Assembly (NCBI RefSeq): GCF_001641825.1
Contig: NZ_LRFH01000016.1
Location: 124,001 to 188,000, forward strand
DNA length: 64,000 bases
From: Guyparkeria sp. WRN-7
Lineage (GTDB): Bacteria > Pseudomonadota > Gammaproteobacteria > Halothiobacillales > Halothiobacillaceae
Reading direction: 5' to 3'
Shown here: positions 36,278-47,352 of the stretch, one piece after another
Position numbering within the stretch: the first letter of the stretch is position 1
Layout of the letters: each line of letters opens with the position of its first letter
The notes under the pieces: model-generated
Seen by the model: the letters and a program-made list of their open reading frames with translations, nothing else
Database searches by the model: none
Told to the model about the DNA's origin: nothing
Program-made: the position numbers and the translations under genes

Positions 36278-38653
36278 TCAACCGCGCAGCTCGACGTCGT
36301 GCTGGCGGAGGTGTTCGAGTATGTGGTTGATTGTATCGGTAATTTCGTCGTCGGTGAGGGTGCGCTCGTCATTCTGGAACACGAGCTTCACCGCGAGCGA
36401 CTGGTGTCCCTCGGCCACGCCCTCGCCGACATAGCGGTCGAACGGTTCGATATCCCGCAGGAATTCGCCGCCGGCCGACCGGATGGCGGCAGCCAGATCG
36501 CTGAATGCCAGGGTGGTCGGGGTGACCAGTGCGAGATCCCGGCGGATGCGCGGGAACTTCGACTGCGGCGCACTCTGCGGCAGCGGCCGCTCGTCGATGC
36601 CGGCCAGCGACAGGCGCGCGGCAAAGACCGGGCCCTTGAGGTCGAAGGCCTTGAGCGTGTCGGGGTGCAGGGCGCCGATCTCGCCGACCGCGTGGCCGTC
36701 GATCAGGATCTCGGCGGCCTGGCCGGGGTGCAGCGCCGGGTGCTCGCAGGTCCGGAAGGCCAGTGCGTCGCCCAGACCCAGCCCTTCGAGCAGGTCCTCG
36801 AGGTCACCCTTGATGTCGTAGAAATCCATCGAGCGGGTGGCCTGGCCCCACTGCTCGGGGGCGGCGAGACCGGCGGCGACGAAGGCCAGCTCGCCGGTCT
36901 CGCGTGCCGCCTCGGCGGTGGAGCCGGCGAAGCGGTGGCCGGTCTCGAACAGGCGAATCGCCGGCTGCTGGCGCTTCTGGTTGTGGGCGACCGCCTCGAG
37001 AAGGCCCGGCCAGAGGCTCTGGCGCATGACCGCCATCTGCGAGGCGATCGGGTTGGCCAGCTCGATCGCCGGGCTGTCCGGGGTGATCACGGCATCGAGA
37101 TCGCGGTCGACGAAGCTGTAGGTGATCGCCTCGAAGTAGCCGCGGTCGGCCAGGAGGTCGCCGATGCGCGTGATGGTGTTGTCGGTGGCCGCCGGCAGAC
37201 CGATCTCCGGAGTCATGCGGGTGATCGGTGCGCGGAAGTTGTCGTAACCGATCAGCCGCGCCAGCTCCTCGAGCAGATCCTCGGGGATGGCCAGATCGAA
37301 GCGGCGGGTCGGCGGCACCACGGTGAGCGTGTTGCCATCCGCCGTGACCTCGCAGCCCAGGCGGGTCAGCAGGTCGGCGGCGCGGTCGGTGGCCACCGGC
37401 AGGCCCAGGCGACGTTCGGCCCAGTCCATGTCCAGAGTGATGGCTGCCGGGGCGGGCAGCTCGCGCCCCCCGGCCGCCTCGACCACCGGGCCGGCCTTGC
37501 CGCCGAGCATCTCGGTGATCAGCTGCGCGGCGCGGTCGATCGCCTGACGGGGCAGGCTCGGGTCGACGCCGCGTTCGAAGCGGAAGGCGGCATCGGTGGT
37601 CAGGCCGAAGCGCCGCGCGCGGCCGGCGACCGCCTCGGGGGTGAAGTGGGCCGATTCGAGCACGATGCGGCGGGTCTCGCCGGAGACACCCGAGGGCTGG
37701 CTGCCGATGATGCCGGCCAGCGCGATCGGGTTGCTGGCATCGGCGACCACCAGGCAGTCGTCTTCGAGGGCCAGTTCCTGCTCGTTCAGGCCGACCATTT
37801 TCTCGCCGGCCTTGGCCCAGCGCACGCGGATGTCACCGTCGAGCCGGTCGGCGTCGAAGGCGTGCATCGGCTGGCCGGTCTCGAGCATGACGTAGTTGAG
37901 GAGATCGACGATCGGCTCGACCGTCGAGACGCCGGCACGACGCAGGCGCTCGGCGATCAGCATGTCGGTGTCGCCGCGGGCCGGGACGTCCTCGATCACC
38001 TGGGTGAGGTAGATCGGGCAGGCATCGTTCGCCTCGATGGCCGCCGCGCGGCTCGAGTCGATGGTCGCCGCCGGGGCGCCGGTCTCGGGGGCGGCCAGCG
38101 TGGCGTCGAACAGGGCGCTGCACTCCTGGGCGAGACCCGCGATCGACAGGACATCGCCGCGGTTGGGAGTGATGCCCAGCTCGATGATCGCGTCGTCGAG
38201 ATCCAGCCACTCGCGCAGGTCACGGCCCACCGGCGCATCGTCCGGCAGTTCCAGCAGGCCGTCACGGACACTGGCGAGCCCGATCTCGTCGCCGCCGCAG
38301 AGCATGCCGTGGGACGGCTCGCCGCGCAGCTTGGCCTTCTTGATCTTCATCCCGTTCGGCAGGGTCGCGCCGACGCGGGCCAGTGGCGCCTTGAGGCCCT
38401 CGCGGACGTTAGGCGCACCGCAGACGACCTGCCAGGTGGTCTCGCCGTCGAAGACCTCGGTGACGCGCAGCTTGTCGGCGTCCGGGTGCGGGCGGACGGT
38501 CTTCACCTCGCCGACGACGACGTTGTCGAAGGCCGGGGCGGCCGGCTCGATCGCGTCGACCTCAAGGCCGGCCATCGTCAGGCGGTGGGCCAGTTCCTCG
38601 GTAGAGGCCTCGGGGTCAATCCAGGTTCTCAGCCAGTTCTCGGAAAAAAGCAT
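36278..38653 (-). CDS. pheT: phenylalanyl-tRNA synthetase beta subunit
   Basis: A 791-residue subunit of the alpha2-beta2 enzyme charging tRNA-Phe. It has the N-terminal OB-fold tRNA-binding module (VVVGEVKTVRPHPDADKLRVTEV), the B3/B4 editing region, B5, the catalytic-like core and the C-terminal ferredoxin-fold anticodon domain (KFPRIRRDLALVTPTTLAFSDL). ATG 38653 begins MLFSENWLRTWI. pheS precedes it by about 105 bp. Confidence 0.97.
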   Translation of the reverse strand: MLFSENWLRTWIDPEASTEELAHRLTMAGLEVDAIEPAAPAFDNVVVGEVKTVRPHPDADKLRVTEVFDGETTWQVVCGAPNVREGLKAPLARVGATLPNGMKIKKAKLRGEPSHGMLCGGDEIGLASVRDGLLELPDDAPVGRDLREWLDLDDAIIELGITPNRGDVLSIAGLAQECSALFDATLAAPETGAPAATIDSSRAAAIEANDACPIYLTQVIEDVPARGDTDMLIAERLRRAGVSTVEPIVDLLNYVMLETGQPMHAFDADRLDGDIRVRWAKAGEKMVGLNEQELALEDDCLVVADASNPIALAGIIGSQPSGVSGETRRIVLESAHFTPEAVAGRARRFGLTTDAAFRFERGVDPSLPRQAIDRAAQLITEMLGGKAGPVVEAAGGRELPAPAAITLDMDWAERRLGLPVATDRAADLLTRLGCEVTADGNTLTVVPPTRRFDLAIPEDLLEELARLIGYDNFRAPITRMTPEIGLPAATDNTITRIGDLLADRGYFEAITYSFVDRDLDAVITPDSPAIELANPIASQMAVMRQSLWPGLLEAVAHNQKRQQPAIRLFETGHRFAGSTAEAARETGELAFVAAGLAAPEQWGQATRSMDFYDIKGDLEDLLEGLGLGDALAFRTCEHPALHPGQAAEILIDGHAVGEIGALHPDTLKAFDLKGPVFAARLSLAGIDERPLPQSAPQSKFPRIRRDLALVTPTTLAFSDLAAAIRSAGGEFLRDIEPFDRYVGEGVAEGHQSLAVKLVFQNDERTLTDDEITDTINHILEHLRQHDVELRG

Positions 38654-38757
38654 CGCGTGTCAGGTCCTCGGGCCTTGGTCCGGTCGGCCGTCCTTGCTGG
38701 CGGCCGGGCACACAAATCATTCATGCCCGGCCGTGGTCGGCCGGGCGGGAATCGGGT

Positions 38758-39783
<1,026 letters not shown>

Positions 39784-39903
39784 CTACGTGCTCCTATCGG
39801 TTCGGTTTTCTTTGCCACCCTTTGCCGGAAATCCGTGTCGGACGGCTGTCCGGCAAAGGGCGTTATTGTGGCGTAAAAGCCAGTAAAATCAATGCCTTCA
39901 ACG

Positions 39904-39927
39904 AAAAAAGGCGCCACGGGGCGCCTT
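39904..39927 (-). terminator. terminator of rpmI-rplT
   Basis: In the mRNA, GGCGCC pairs with GGCGCC around a four-base loop and is followed by TTTTTT. It lies 57 bp after the rplT stop, so pheST probably has its own promoter in the 120 bp that remain. Confidence 0.85.
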
Positions 39928-39983
39928 CGAGAAGAACGGGGGTGGGGTGGTGCAGGACCACCCCGTTCCCTGACTGATCGAAA

Positions 39984-40343
39984 TCAGCCGGCCAGGGCGG
40001 CCTTCGCCTTCTCGGCCAGGGCGGCAAAGCCCGGCTTGTCGTGCACCGCGATGTCGGCGAGGACCTTGCGGTCGACCTCGACGTTGGCCTTGTTCAGGCC
40101 GTCGATCATCCGGCTGTAGGACAGGCCGTTGTTGCGCGCCTCGGCGTTGATACGGGCGATCCACAGGCCGCGGAATACGCGCTTCTTCGCGCGACGGTCA
40201 CGGTAGGCGTACTGACCCGCCTTGATGACCGCCTGCTTCGCGGAGCGGTAGGTACGCGAACGGGCACCGTAGTAGCCCTTGGCCTTGTTCAGGACCTTCT
40301 TGTGCTTGGCATGGGCGGTTACGCCACGCTTTACTCGTGCCAT
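39984..40343 (-). CDS. rplT: 50S ribosomal protein L20
   Basis: A 119-residue L20, which binds 23S rRNA early in 50S assembly and in some bacteria represses its own operon. [26 protein letters not shown] and [20 protein letters not shown] are the family hallmarks. It lies 11 bp after rpmI. Confidence 0.98.
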   Translation of the reverse strand: MARVKRGVTAHAKHKKVLNKAKGYYGARSRTYRSAKQAVIKAGQYAYRDRRAKKRVFRGLWIARINAEARNNGLSYSRMIDGLNKANVEVDRKVLADIAVHDKPGFAALAEKAKAALAG

Positions 40344-40354
40344 GGTCTATCTCC

Positions 40355-40555
40355 TCACTTCTTGCCGTAGGGCATCATGCGATCGACGAGCTGAACGTCG
40401 GCCTCGTGTACGTAGGCCGGCGAGCCCAGCTGACGCTTCCGCTTGGACGACTTCTTGGTGAGGATGTGACGCAGGTGCGACTGACGACGCTTGACGCCAC
40501 CGGCGGTGATCTTGAACCGCTTGGCAGCCCCGCGATTGGTCTTGATCTTGGGCAT
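40355..40555 (-). CDS. rpmI: 50S ribosomal protein L35
   Basis: A 66-residue basic protein starting [24 protein letters not shown] with C-terminal MPYGKK, typical of L35. It is separated from infC by about 217 bp that include an intrinsic terminator, so rpmI-rplT must also have a promoter of its own. Confidence 0.97.
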   Translation of the reverse strand: MPKIKTNRGAAKRFKITAGGVKRRQSHLRHILTKKSSKRKRQLGSPAYVHEADVQLVDRMMPYGKK

Positions 40556-40718
40556 GATCGACTCCAGTTCTGGCTAGTTTTTTGAATACCCGGCCACGTC
40601 GGAGTGTTTAACGTGCGCGGGCGACTTTGCCGTTGCCAGCCTTCCGGTTCCGCAGGGCGGAATGCCGGGGCGGCAAAACGGCGCATGATGATACCCGATA
40701 TGGTGCGACGCCGCAACG

Positions 40719-40743
40719 AAAAAACCCGCCGGCGAGGGCGGGT
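40719..40743 (-). terminator. terminator of infC
   Basis: In the mRNA, ACCCGCC and GGCGGGT pair around a six-base loop and run into TTTTTT. It lies 29 bp after infC and 164 bp before rpmI, and could act as an attenuator for the r-protein genes. Confidence 0.8.
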
Positions 40744-40772
40744 CTGTCGGGCTCTCGGTATCGAACCGGGCG

Positions 40773-41318
40773 TTACTTGCCGGAACGCGGCGCCATTACC
40801 ATGGTGGCCTGGCGGCCTTCCATGCGCGGCCGCTGCTCCACGGTGGCCAGTTCGTCCAGGTCCTCCGAGATGCGTTCGAGCAGCTCGGCACCCAGATCCC
40901 GGTGGGCCATCTCTCGACCGCGGAAGCGCAGGGTGATCTTCACCTTGTCGCCGGCGTTCAGGAAGCGCTGGGCGTTGCGCAGCTTGACCTGGTAGTCGTG
41001 ATCTTCCGTCCCGGGACGGAACTTCACTTCCTTGACCTCGATCTGCTTCTGCTTCTTGCGCGCCTCGGCCGCCTTCTTGCTCTGCTGATACTTGAACTTG
41101 CCGAAGTCCATGATCTTGCAGACCGGCGGCTTGGCCGTCGGCGAGACCTCGACGAGGTCCATGCCGGCTTCGGCAGCGCGATCCTTCGCCTCATCGGTTG
41201 CGATGACGCCTACCTGCTCGCCGTTCTCGTCGACGAGCCGGACTTCCCGAATAGTGATCTGGTCGTTGATCCGTGGGTCGTCGCTTTTGCCTGGACCCTT
41301 TCCGCGTTGTTGAGCGAT
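40773..41318 (-). CDS. infC: translation initiation factor IF-3, ATC start
   Basis: A 181-residue IF-3, which keeps ribosomal subunits apart and checks the start codon. Family features are [22 protein letters not shown], the [14 protein letters not shown] linker and the C-domain [26 protein letters not shown]. The best start is ATC at 41318, 7 bp after a strong GGAGGG (41331-41326). No ATG or GTG is suitably placed, and TTG 41333 overlaps the ribosome site. Non-canonical AUU/AUC starts are normal for infC and allow IF-3 to repress its own translation. The gene lies 394 bp from thrS, unusually far. Confidence 0.95.
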   Translation of the reverse strand: MAQQRGKGPGKSDDPRINDQITIREVRLVDENGEQVGVIATDEAKDRAAEAGMDLVEVSPTAKPPVCKIMDFGKFKYQQSKKAAEARKKQKQIEVKEVKFRPGTEDHDYQVKLRNAQRFLNAGDKVKITLRFRGREMAHRDLGAELLERISEDLDELATVEQRPRMEGRQATMVMAPRSGK

Positions 41319-41404
41319 GTTCGTACCCTCCAATCAGGTTTGAACGAGAATAGTACCCCAGAGCGACCCGCTCCGGGAGGTTTGGCCAAAAAATTAGCAT
41401 ATAA

Positions 41405-41671
41405 GGGAAGATCTGCACGAATCCGATGCCACTCTGGCCTCGCGAGTCGTGCGTGATCAAGGCGCGATGTTGCCGGCGTGGCCGCGGCCACGTCAAGACA
41501 TCGCAACGCGGGGCACGGGCGACTCGCCAGGCCCCGCCGGGCGCATCCCGAGTCGGGCATCTGCTGCGTTATCGTCCTTGGAAAGAGAATGCTCTTCCGC
41601 GGCGGACGAACGCCTTGCATCTGACCGGCTCGGGGCGCGCAGAGCGGTATCGGATTCGCGCAGACCTTCCC
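41405..41671. repeat. inverted repeat in the thrS-infC gap
   Basis: Two 32-bp arms, 41405-41436 and 41640-41671, are reverse complements apart from four positions, all transitions. They enclose about 200 bp with no supportable gene. The 393-bp gap holds nothing else I recognise except presumably the infC promoter. A small mobile or REP/MITE-like element is possible. Confidence 0.65.
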
Positions 41672-41711
41672 GAACCGCGATGGTTTCCAACCGCGGCCTG
41701 TCTGGCCGGGC

Positions 41712-43619
41712 TTACTGGTGCTCGGCGATCTCGCCCTTGAGGCGCTCGATCAGCTCATCGACCTTGATCGAGCCGAGGTCCTCGCCCGACCGGGTGCGCA
41801 CGGACACCGAGTCGGCGTCGATCTCGCGATCGCCGGCAACCAGCAGGTACGGCACCCGCTCGAGGGTGTGCTCGCGGATCTTGAAGCCGACCTTCTCGTT
41901 GCGCAGGTCGGCTTCCGCGCGCAAGCCCGCGGCCTTGAGGCGCTCGGCGACCTGGCCGACGTACTCGGCGTGCTTGTCGGTGATGCCCATGGTGACCGCC
42001 TGGACCGGGGCGAGCCACAGCGGCATCTGGCCGGCGTGGTGCTCGATCAGGATGCCGATGAAGCGTTCCATGGAGCCGACGATCGCCCGGTGCAGCATGA
42101 CCGGGTGCTTGCGCTCGCTGTTCTCGTCGACGTAGGTCGCGCCGAGGCGCTCGGGCATCATGAAGTCAACCTGGATGGTACCCAGCTGCCAGGTCCGGCC
42201 GATGGCATCCGAGAGGTGGTACTCGATCTTCGGCCCGTAGAAGGCGCCTTCGCCCGGCAGTTCCTCCCACTCGACGTTCGCCGCGCGCAGCGCGCCGCGC
42301 AGGGCCTCCTCGGCCTCGTCCCAGACCTCGTCGGCGCCCATGCGCTTGACCGGACGGGTGGCGATCTTCACCTGCACGTCCGAGAAGCCGAAGGTGTCGT
42401 AGACCTCGAGTGCCTGGCCGTGGAAGGCGCGCACCTCGGACTCGATCTGCTTCTCGGTGCAGAAGATGTGGCCGTCGTCCTGGGTGAAGCCGCGCACGCG
42501 CAGGATGCCGTGCAGCGCCCCCGAGGGCTCGTTGCGGTGGCAGGAACCGAACTCGCCGTAGCGGATCGGCAGGTCACGGTAGGAGTGCAGGCCGTGGTTG
42601 AACACCTGGACGTGGCCCGGGCAGTTCATCGGCTTGACCGCGTAGGTGCGCTTCTCCGACTCGGTGAAGAACATGTTTTCCTGGTAGTTGTCCCAGTGGC
42701 CGGATTTCTTCCACAGGGACACGTCCAGAATCTGCGGGCACTTGATCTCCGCGTAGCCCGAGCGGCGGTACATGTCGCGCATGTAGCTCTCGACCACCTG
42801 CCAGATCGCCCAGCCGCGCGGGTGCCAGAACACCAGACCCGGCGCCTCGTCCTGGAAGTGGAACAGGTCGAGCTGCTTGCCGAGACGACGGTGATCGCGC
42901 TTCTCGGCCTCCTCGCGCTGCTTCAAGTAGCGCTTCAGTTCCTTCTCGGAAGCGAAAGCGGTGCCGTAGACGCGGGTGAGCATCTCGTTGTCCGAGTCGC
43001 CGCGCCAGTAGGCGCCGGCCACCTTCAAGAGCTTGAAGGCCTTGAGCTTGTTGGTGTGCGGCACGTGCGGGCCGCGGCAGAGATCGGTGAAATCACCTTG
43101 GGTGTAGAGCGTCAGCTGCTCCTCGCCCGGGATGTCCTTGATGATCTCGACCTTGTAGTCCTCGCCCAGGTCCTTGAAGAAGCGCACCGCGTCGTCGCGC
43201 TCGATCACGCGGCGTTCGAGCTCGTCGCCCTCGGCGGCCAGCTCGCGCATGCGGGTCTCGATCTTCTCCAGGTCCTCGTCGTTGAAGGGGCGGTTGAAGG
43301 CGAAGTCGTAGTAGAAGCCCTGGTCGATGACCGGGCCGATGGTGACCTGCGCCTCGGGGAACAGCTGCTTGACCGCCTGCGCCATCAGGTGCGCGGTGGA
43401 GTGGCGGATGATCTCGACGCCCTCCTGGTCCTTCGCCGTGACGATGGCGATGTCGGCATCGTCCTCGACGGTGCGCGACAGATCGACCAGCTTGCCGTCG
43501 ATCTTGCCGGCCACGGCCGCCTTGGCCAGGCCCGGGCCGATGTCGGATGCGATTTCCGCGAGCGAGACCGGGTGGTCGAACGTGCGCTGACTGCCGTCGG
43601 GTAGCGTGATAGTCGGCAT
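41712..43619 (-). CDS. thrS: threonyl-tRNA synthetase
   Basis: A 635-residue class II synthetase: TGS domain ([20 protein letters not shown]), editing domain with [16 protein letters not shown], catalytic core with the zinc cysteine in [10 protein letters not shown], motif 2 ([22 protein letters not shown]), motif 3 ([17 protein letters not shown]) and the C-terminal anticodon domain. ATG 43619 has an AGGAGGG site; the frame extends to 43727. Confidence 0.97.
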   Translation of the reverse strand: MPTITLPDGSQRTFDHPVSLAEIASDIGPGLAKAAVAGKIDGKLVDLSRTVEDDADIAIVTAKDQEGVEIIRHSTAHLMAQAVKQLFPEAQVTIGPVIDQGFYYDFAFNRPFNDEDLEKIETRMRELAAEGDELERRVIERDDAVRFFKDLGEDYKVEIIKDIPGEEQLTLYTQGDFTDLCRGPHVPHTNKLKAFKLLKVAGAYWRGDSDNEMLTRVYGTAFASEKELKRYLKQREEAEKRDHRRLGKQLDLFHFQDEAPGLVFWHPRGWAIWQVVESYMRDMYRRSGYAEIKCPQILDVSLWKKSGHWDNYQENMFFTESEKRTYAVKPMNCPGHVQVFNHGLHSYRDLPIRYGEFGSCHRNEPSGALHGILRVRGFTQDDGHIFCTEKQIESEVRAFHGQALEVYDTFGFSDVQVKIATRPVKRMGADEVWDEAEEALRGALRAANVEWEELPGEGAFYGPKIEYHLSDAIGRTWQLGTIQVDFMMPERLGATYVDENSERKHPVMLHRAIVGSMERFIGILIEHHAGQMPLWLAPVQAVTMGITDKHAEYVGQVAERLKAAGLRAEADLRNEKVGFKIREHTLERVPYLLVAGDREIDADSVSVRTRSGEDLGSIKVDELIERLKGEIAEHQ

Positions 43620-43753
43620 GTGCCCTCCTGAGAAGCACTTGGGATGCCAGTGGCGGGCCCTACCAAAGCCCGCGTATGCATCCGCGTGGGTAGAAGGGTG
43701 CGGACAGCATGGACCGTCGAGACGCACCCGGCTAACGGTATTTGAGGGCCGGG

Positions 43754-43762
43754 ATAATACCA
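43754..43762 (-). promoter_or_regulatory. possible extended -10 promoter of thrS
   Basis: The minus strand reads TGGTATTAT, a TGn-TATTAT extended -10 element about 135 bp before thrS. No good -35 is seen. The leader could hold a ThrS-binding operator, as in E. coli, but I cannot fold one convincingly. Confidence 0.35.
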
Positions 43763-43821
43763 GAGCGAGGTGCCGACGGGGAGGGTGGTCGCCCGGCTCA
43801 GGAGGCGGTTATTGAGGGCGC

Positions 43822-44253
43822 TCAGCCGACCAGGCCGAGCAGCAGGGAGATGATCGCTACGACACTCAGCGTGATGCGTAGCTGGTAGAACCACCGCCGG
43901 ATCCAGCCGCGTTGGCGGGCTTCCCAGTCGAGCAGGAGCATCAGCGCATAGCCCATCATCAGCATCCACGTCGCGGAAAACGGTCCCATGAGCAGTGCGG
44001 GCCAGGCCCAGAGCGACGGCAGGGCGCTCAGCCAGATCCAGCCACCGGTCTGCTTGGCCAGCGCGATACCCCAGTAGATCCCGCCGAGAAAACTCAGGAT
44101 CAGGGCGGCATAGGTGTGCTGGACCGTGAGGGCCGCCTCGGTCGCGCTCGGCTGCCACCACATCACCAGTAGCGGGACGACGAGGGGAGCCAGCCCGGCA
44201 TAACCGGCCAGACGGGCGTGGAAAGCAGCGGTCTGTTCAAGGGATCGGACCAT
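43822..44253 (-). CDS. DUF3429 family membrane protein
   Basis: A 143-residue protein with four to five membrane helices. The motif HTYAALILSFLGGIYWGIAL followed by SALPSLWAWPALL is typical of DUF3429 inner-membrane proteins, whose function is unknown. ATG 44253 has a GGAGG site; upstream frame to 44442 covers the tRNA and is not coding. It is 202 bp from thrS. Confidence 0.82.
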   Translation of the reverse strand: MVRSLEQTAAFHARLAGYAGLAPLVVPLLVMWWQPSATEAALTVQHTYAALILSFLGGIYWGIALAKQTGGWIWLSALPSLWAWPALLMGPFSATWMLMMGYALMLLLDWEARQRGWIRRWFYQLRITLSVVAIISLLLGLVG

Positions 44254-44360
44254 GGCGCCTCCTCGTAAACGTCCGGCGATGCGCCACATGAGCCTAGACC
44301 GTGCCGACGCTGAGTGTGCGAATAATGGCGAAGAAATCCGACTGGCAGCCGGACACGAAA

Positions 44361-44390
44361 AAGCCCGGCGAGCATGCTGCTGCCGGGCTT
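44361..44390 (-). terminator. terminator of tRNA-Val
   Basis: In the transcript AGCCCGGC and GCCGGGCT pair around a loop and run into five T residues, 7 bp past the CCA end of the tRNA. Confidence 0.8.
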
Positions 44391-44397
44391 CCAGTGT

Positions 44398-44473
44398 TGG
44401 TAGGCGCGATTGGATTCGAACCAACGACCCCCACCATGTCAAGGTGGTGCTCTAACCAACTGAGCTACGCGCC
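44398..44473 (-). tRNA. tRNA-Val (anticodon GAC)
   Basis: A 76-nt cloverleaf: acceptor GGCGCGT pairing with the 3' GCGCC segment, D-arm GCTC..GAGC, anticodon stem CCACC/GGTGG with loop TTGACAT (GAC, reading GUC/GUU), T-arm with GGTTCGAATCC, and an encoded CCA end. Confidence 0.97.
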
Positions 44474-44653
44474 TGTCGTTCAGTGGGAGCGCATTCTACC
44501 GCCTCGCGGCGGGCTGTCAAGCGTGATTTGTCGCTCTCCTCTTGCACCTCGTTGGCGATTCATACATGCGCTGCGGGATGCCTGAGGAGGCGAGGGATCT
44601 GCGCTACGCTTGCGCGCGATGCCTCTCGTTACAAGACGGTTCGAATCCACACG

Positions 44654-45382
44654 ATGGTTATGAACAGCGAACCATATGTCTGGCCACGCTCCACGATTTG
44701 CATGCGCCCGGTGTCGGTGGACGTAAGGTCGATCGCTGCTGACATCTACCGCCGGGCGTGTCGCGTCAGCTTCGAGGAGCCGGGCTTCTGTGTGCTCAAT
44801 GTCGGTCACGAGATCGATTCCGTCGCGTTCCGACAGTTGATGGTGGACCTCAAGCGCGAAATGGCGGCGATTCACGAATCCACCACCGGCAAAACCCTGG
44901 CGTATCGTTCGGCCGCCCGCTTCGATCAGCAAGAGACAACACGGCCGCATCTGGACGGCGGGCCGGACGAGTCCTTGCTGATGCTCGGCTACGAGCCTTC
45001 GGAAATCGATTCCGAGCTCGAGATCTCTGACTACGCCAAATGCGCGTTTGATCTTGGCATCTCGCCAAAGGCGTTCATGGCCGAATACAACCCCATGTTC
45101 AAGCCGGGTTATGACATGTTGCGCCCCTACACAACGAGTATCCCCTGCTTTTCCAAAACCGACTATCAGATCGTCTGCATCAACAACTCGTGTTCGGCCT
45201 ACTCCGAGTCGCAATCGGCGTGGCAAGGCGTCCTTCACACAGCGACGATTCTGACACCCGACGAAACGAGTTCCCGTGTGATCAACTCCACAATGATCGC
45301 TTCGGTGCCGGCGGGCACGGCGGACAAGATCGATGCCGAGGAGCTAAGCGATTTCGTTTCCACGTCCGTGGTGAGTCGCTGA
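44654..45382 (+). CDS. hypothetical protein with HxD motif, next to tRNA-Val
   Basis: About 242 residues; no named family recognised. Segments TTRPHLDGGPDESLLMLGYEPS and, 90 residues later, WQGVLHTATILTPDE give an HxD...H pattern like the iron ligands of Fe(II)/2-oxoglutarate oxygenases, and the beta-rich look is compatible, but this is a weak call. No signal peptide or membrane helix. The start is unsure: ATG 44654 or 44660 lack a clear ribosome site, and the frame extends to 44483 across sequence beside the tRNA. Base composition is somewhat lower in GC than the flanks, suggesting an accessory gene. Confidence 0.6.
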   Translation: MVMNSEPYVWPRSTICMRPVSVDVRSIAADIYRRACRVSFEEPGFCVLNVGHEIDSVAFRQLMVDLKREMAAIHESTTGKTLAYRSAARFDQQETTRPHLDGGPDESLLMLGYEPSEIDSELEISDYAKCAFDLGISPKAFMAEYNPMFKPGYDMLRPYTTSIPCFSKTDYQIVCINNSCSAYSESQSAWQGVLHTATILTPDETSSRVINSTMIASVPAGTADKIDAEELSDFVSTSVVSR

Positions 45383-45438
45383 GATTGCTGGAGCCGAAAC
45401 GGCGAAAAGGACGCATTGCCGAGCCAAGGGTGTCGTCG

Positions 45439-47226
45439 TCACGACGAGCAGCTGTAATGGGATATCCCACCGACGTGGAACAGGGATGAGGCCTTGAGGC
45501 GGTAGTATTTTTCCTGCACCGTTTTTGACTGCTCCGCGTATGGGTTGGTCATCACGTCCTGCAGTTCCCTGATTTGCGAATAATCGCCGGCCGCCGCTTG
45601 TCGATACGCGGGCATGAGAAACCATTCTCTCAAGGTGTATTTCGGGTTGACCTTTTTCATGGCCTTGGAGATCTCGTCCCGCCTTCTAGCCAACTCGGTT
45701 GCCGACTGGGTGTCATTGTCGACGCCGATGAGCCTTCTCCACTTGGTCAGCCACTCGGACCAGCGCTCTTCGGTCGCCTGGGCATCTTCCGCCGACGGGG
45801 TGTTTGAGCCCCCCAGATCGGCATAGAAGCTCTTCTTGAGCGGCTCGATGCTTTCGGGAATCGCCGAAAGCTCGCGGAAAAAGATCGTGTAGTCCACCGG
45901 GGTGGTGGTCATCAGCGTTTGCAGTTCGACGAACAACTCGGCGTTGACCGATGCCAGGCCCAGCTTGCTGGCCCACATCCGTTCCAGTTTCTCGCCCATC
46001 ACCTTGGCGAAGTCGTCCTGAATCGCGTCCAGTCGCTCGATGGCTCCCGGATCGTCATCCAGCAGGGGGCGCAGTGCCGTGCAGAATGTGCGGAAATTGC
46101 GTTCCGCGGCGGCGGGCTGGTTGGAAAAACAAAAATGACGCCCGCCGCCGGTCCAGGGTTGAAAGTAGAGGTCGAAGACCTCGCAAAACCCGAATGGGCC
46201 GTAGTCGAGCGTAAAGCCGCCGGCCGCGCAGTTGTCGCTGTTGAAGTTGCCCTGGCAGTAGCCAACCCGAATCCAGTCGGCAACCAGCGAGGTGAGCCGG
46301 TCTCGGAACGCGTACGCAAGCGAGATGATCTGCTGGCCGAGCCCCGTCTCTGGATCCACGATATCCGGATATTCCCGCTCGATCAGGTGCGAGACGAGCG
46401 CTTCGAGTTCTTCCCTGGCCTTCGGGTGGGCCTGCTTGCGAACGCGGCGACTGAAGAGCTCGAGCTGGCCGACCCGGATGAACGAGGGTGCCACCCGGGT
46501 GGAGATGGCAACGGGTTCCCTCACCAGCGTGTCGGGGTTCATGGCGTTGCTGCCATCCGAGTACCAGGGCCGATCGACGGTTTCGGTTTTCGAAACGTAC
46601 AGGCTCAATGACCGCGATGTCGGCACCCCAAGGGCGTGCATGTGCTCCTGGGCGAGGAACTCGCGAACGCTGGAGCGCAATACCGCGCGCCCATCCGCGC
46701 CCCGGCAGTAGGGCGTGCGACCCGCACCTTTCAGTTGCATCTCCCATCGTTTGCCGCGGGTCACGACCTCGAGTACGGAAATGGCTCGGCCGTCGCCGTA
46801 ACCGTTGCCGGTCTGAAACGGGCACTGACAGTCGAACTCCGTGCCGTAGATGGACAGGGCGTAGCCAGAGGCCCAGCCGACACGGCTCATCGTCTCGGGG
46901 ACGACGGAAAGGTCGCCGGAAAACAGGCGGACGAACCCGTCGGAACGGGCCAGATGCTCGTCGAAGCCCAGGTCGCGGAAAAGCGCTCGACCGTGAGCGA
47001 CGTACTCCGGGTTCTCGATCGGGGTCGGCTTGACGGGGACGTAATGCCCGGAGAAAACCTGTCGCGGTGCGTGGTCGATGCCATCGCTCGTCGCGTCCGG
47101 ATCGCGGTTGAGCGTTTCCATCAGGGAGTAGTCGACGACGTCGGCGAGTTCCTCGAGGCTCGAGATGGGCGCGCGCGTTTCGGGCGAGTGTGCCTGGTTC
47201 TGTTGTTGGGTCTGTTCTTGGCTCAT
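45439..47226 (-). CDS. selO: protein adenylyltransferase SelO (YdiU)
   Basis: A 595-residue pseudokinase-fold enzyme that transfers AMP to Ser/Thr/Tyr of other proteins, linked to redox stress. YDIU/SelO hallmarks are [68 protein letters not shown] and [21 protein letters not shown] (metal-binding). It ends YSCSS, the Cys counterpart of the selenocysteine site of eukaryotic SelO. ATG 47226 with a GGGA site is preferred over GTG 47244. Confidence 0.95.
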   Translation of the reverse strand: MSQEQTQQQNQAHSPETRAPISSLEELADVVDYSLMETLNRDPDATSDGIDHAPRQVFSGHYVPVKPTPIENPEYVAHGRALFRDLGFDEHLARSDGFVRLFSGDLSVVPETMSRVGWASGYALSIYGTEFDCQCPFQTGNGYGDGRAISVLEVVTRGKRWEMQLKGAGRTPYCRGADGRAVLRSSVREFLAQEHMHALGVPTSRSLSLYVSKTETVDRPWYSDGSNAMNPDTLVREPVAISTRVAPSFIRVGQLELFSRRVRKQAHPKAREELEALVSHLIEREYPDIVDPETGLGQQIISLAYAFRDRLTSLVADWIRVGYCQGNFNSDNCAAGGFTLDYGPFGFCEVFDLYFQPWTGGGRHFCFSNQPAAAERNFRTFCTALRPLLDDDPGAIERLDAIQDDFAKVMGEKLERMWASKLGLASVNAELFVELQTLMTTTPVDYTIFFRELSAIPESIEPLKKSFYADLGGSNTPSAEDAQATEERWSEWLTKWRRLIGVDNDTQSATELARRRDEISKAMKKVNPKYTLREWFLMPAYRQAAAGDYSQIRELQDVMTNPYAEQSKTVQEKYYRLKASSLFHVGGISHYSCSS

Positions 47227-47352
47227 GGGTGTTCCCGGGTGCACCTGGTGACGAACGGTCGGTTACGTTGGGGCGAGTTGGGATATCGCTGTTGTTGGCC
47301 GGCCAGGTGGGGTGGTGTCGGTACGCGTGCCGTGTCGACAGGCAGGTAACCG

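Noticed and set aside
44638-44650. A GGTTCGAATCCA match resembling a tRNA T-arm, 165 bp from tRNA-Val
   Set aside because: It is only 12 bases of a near-universal sequence and in opposite orientation to the tRNA, so it does not fit an att direct repeat.
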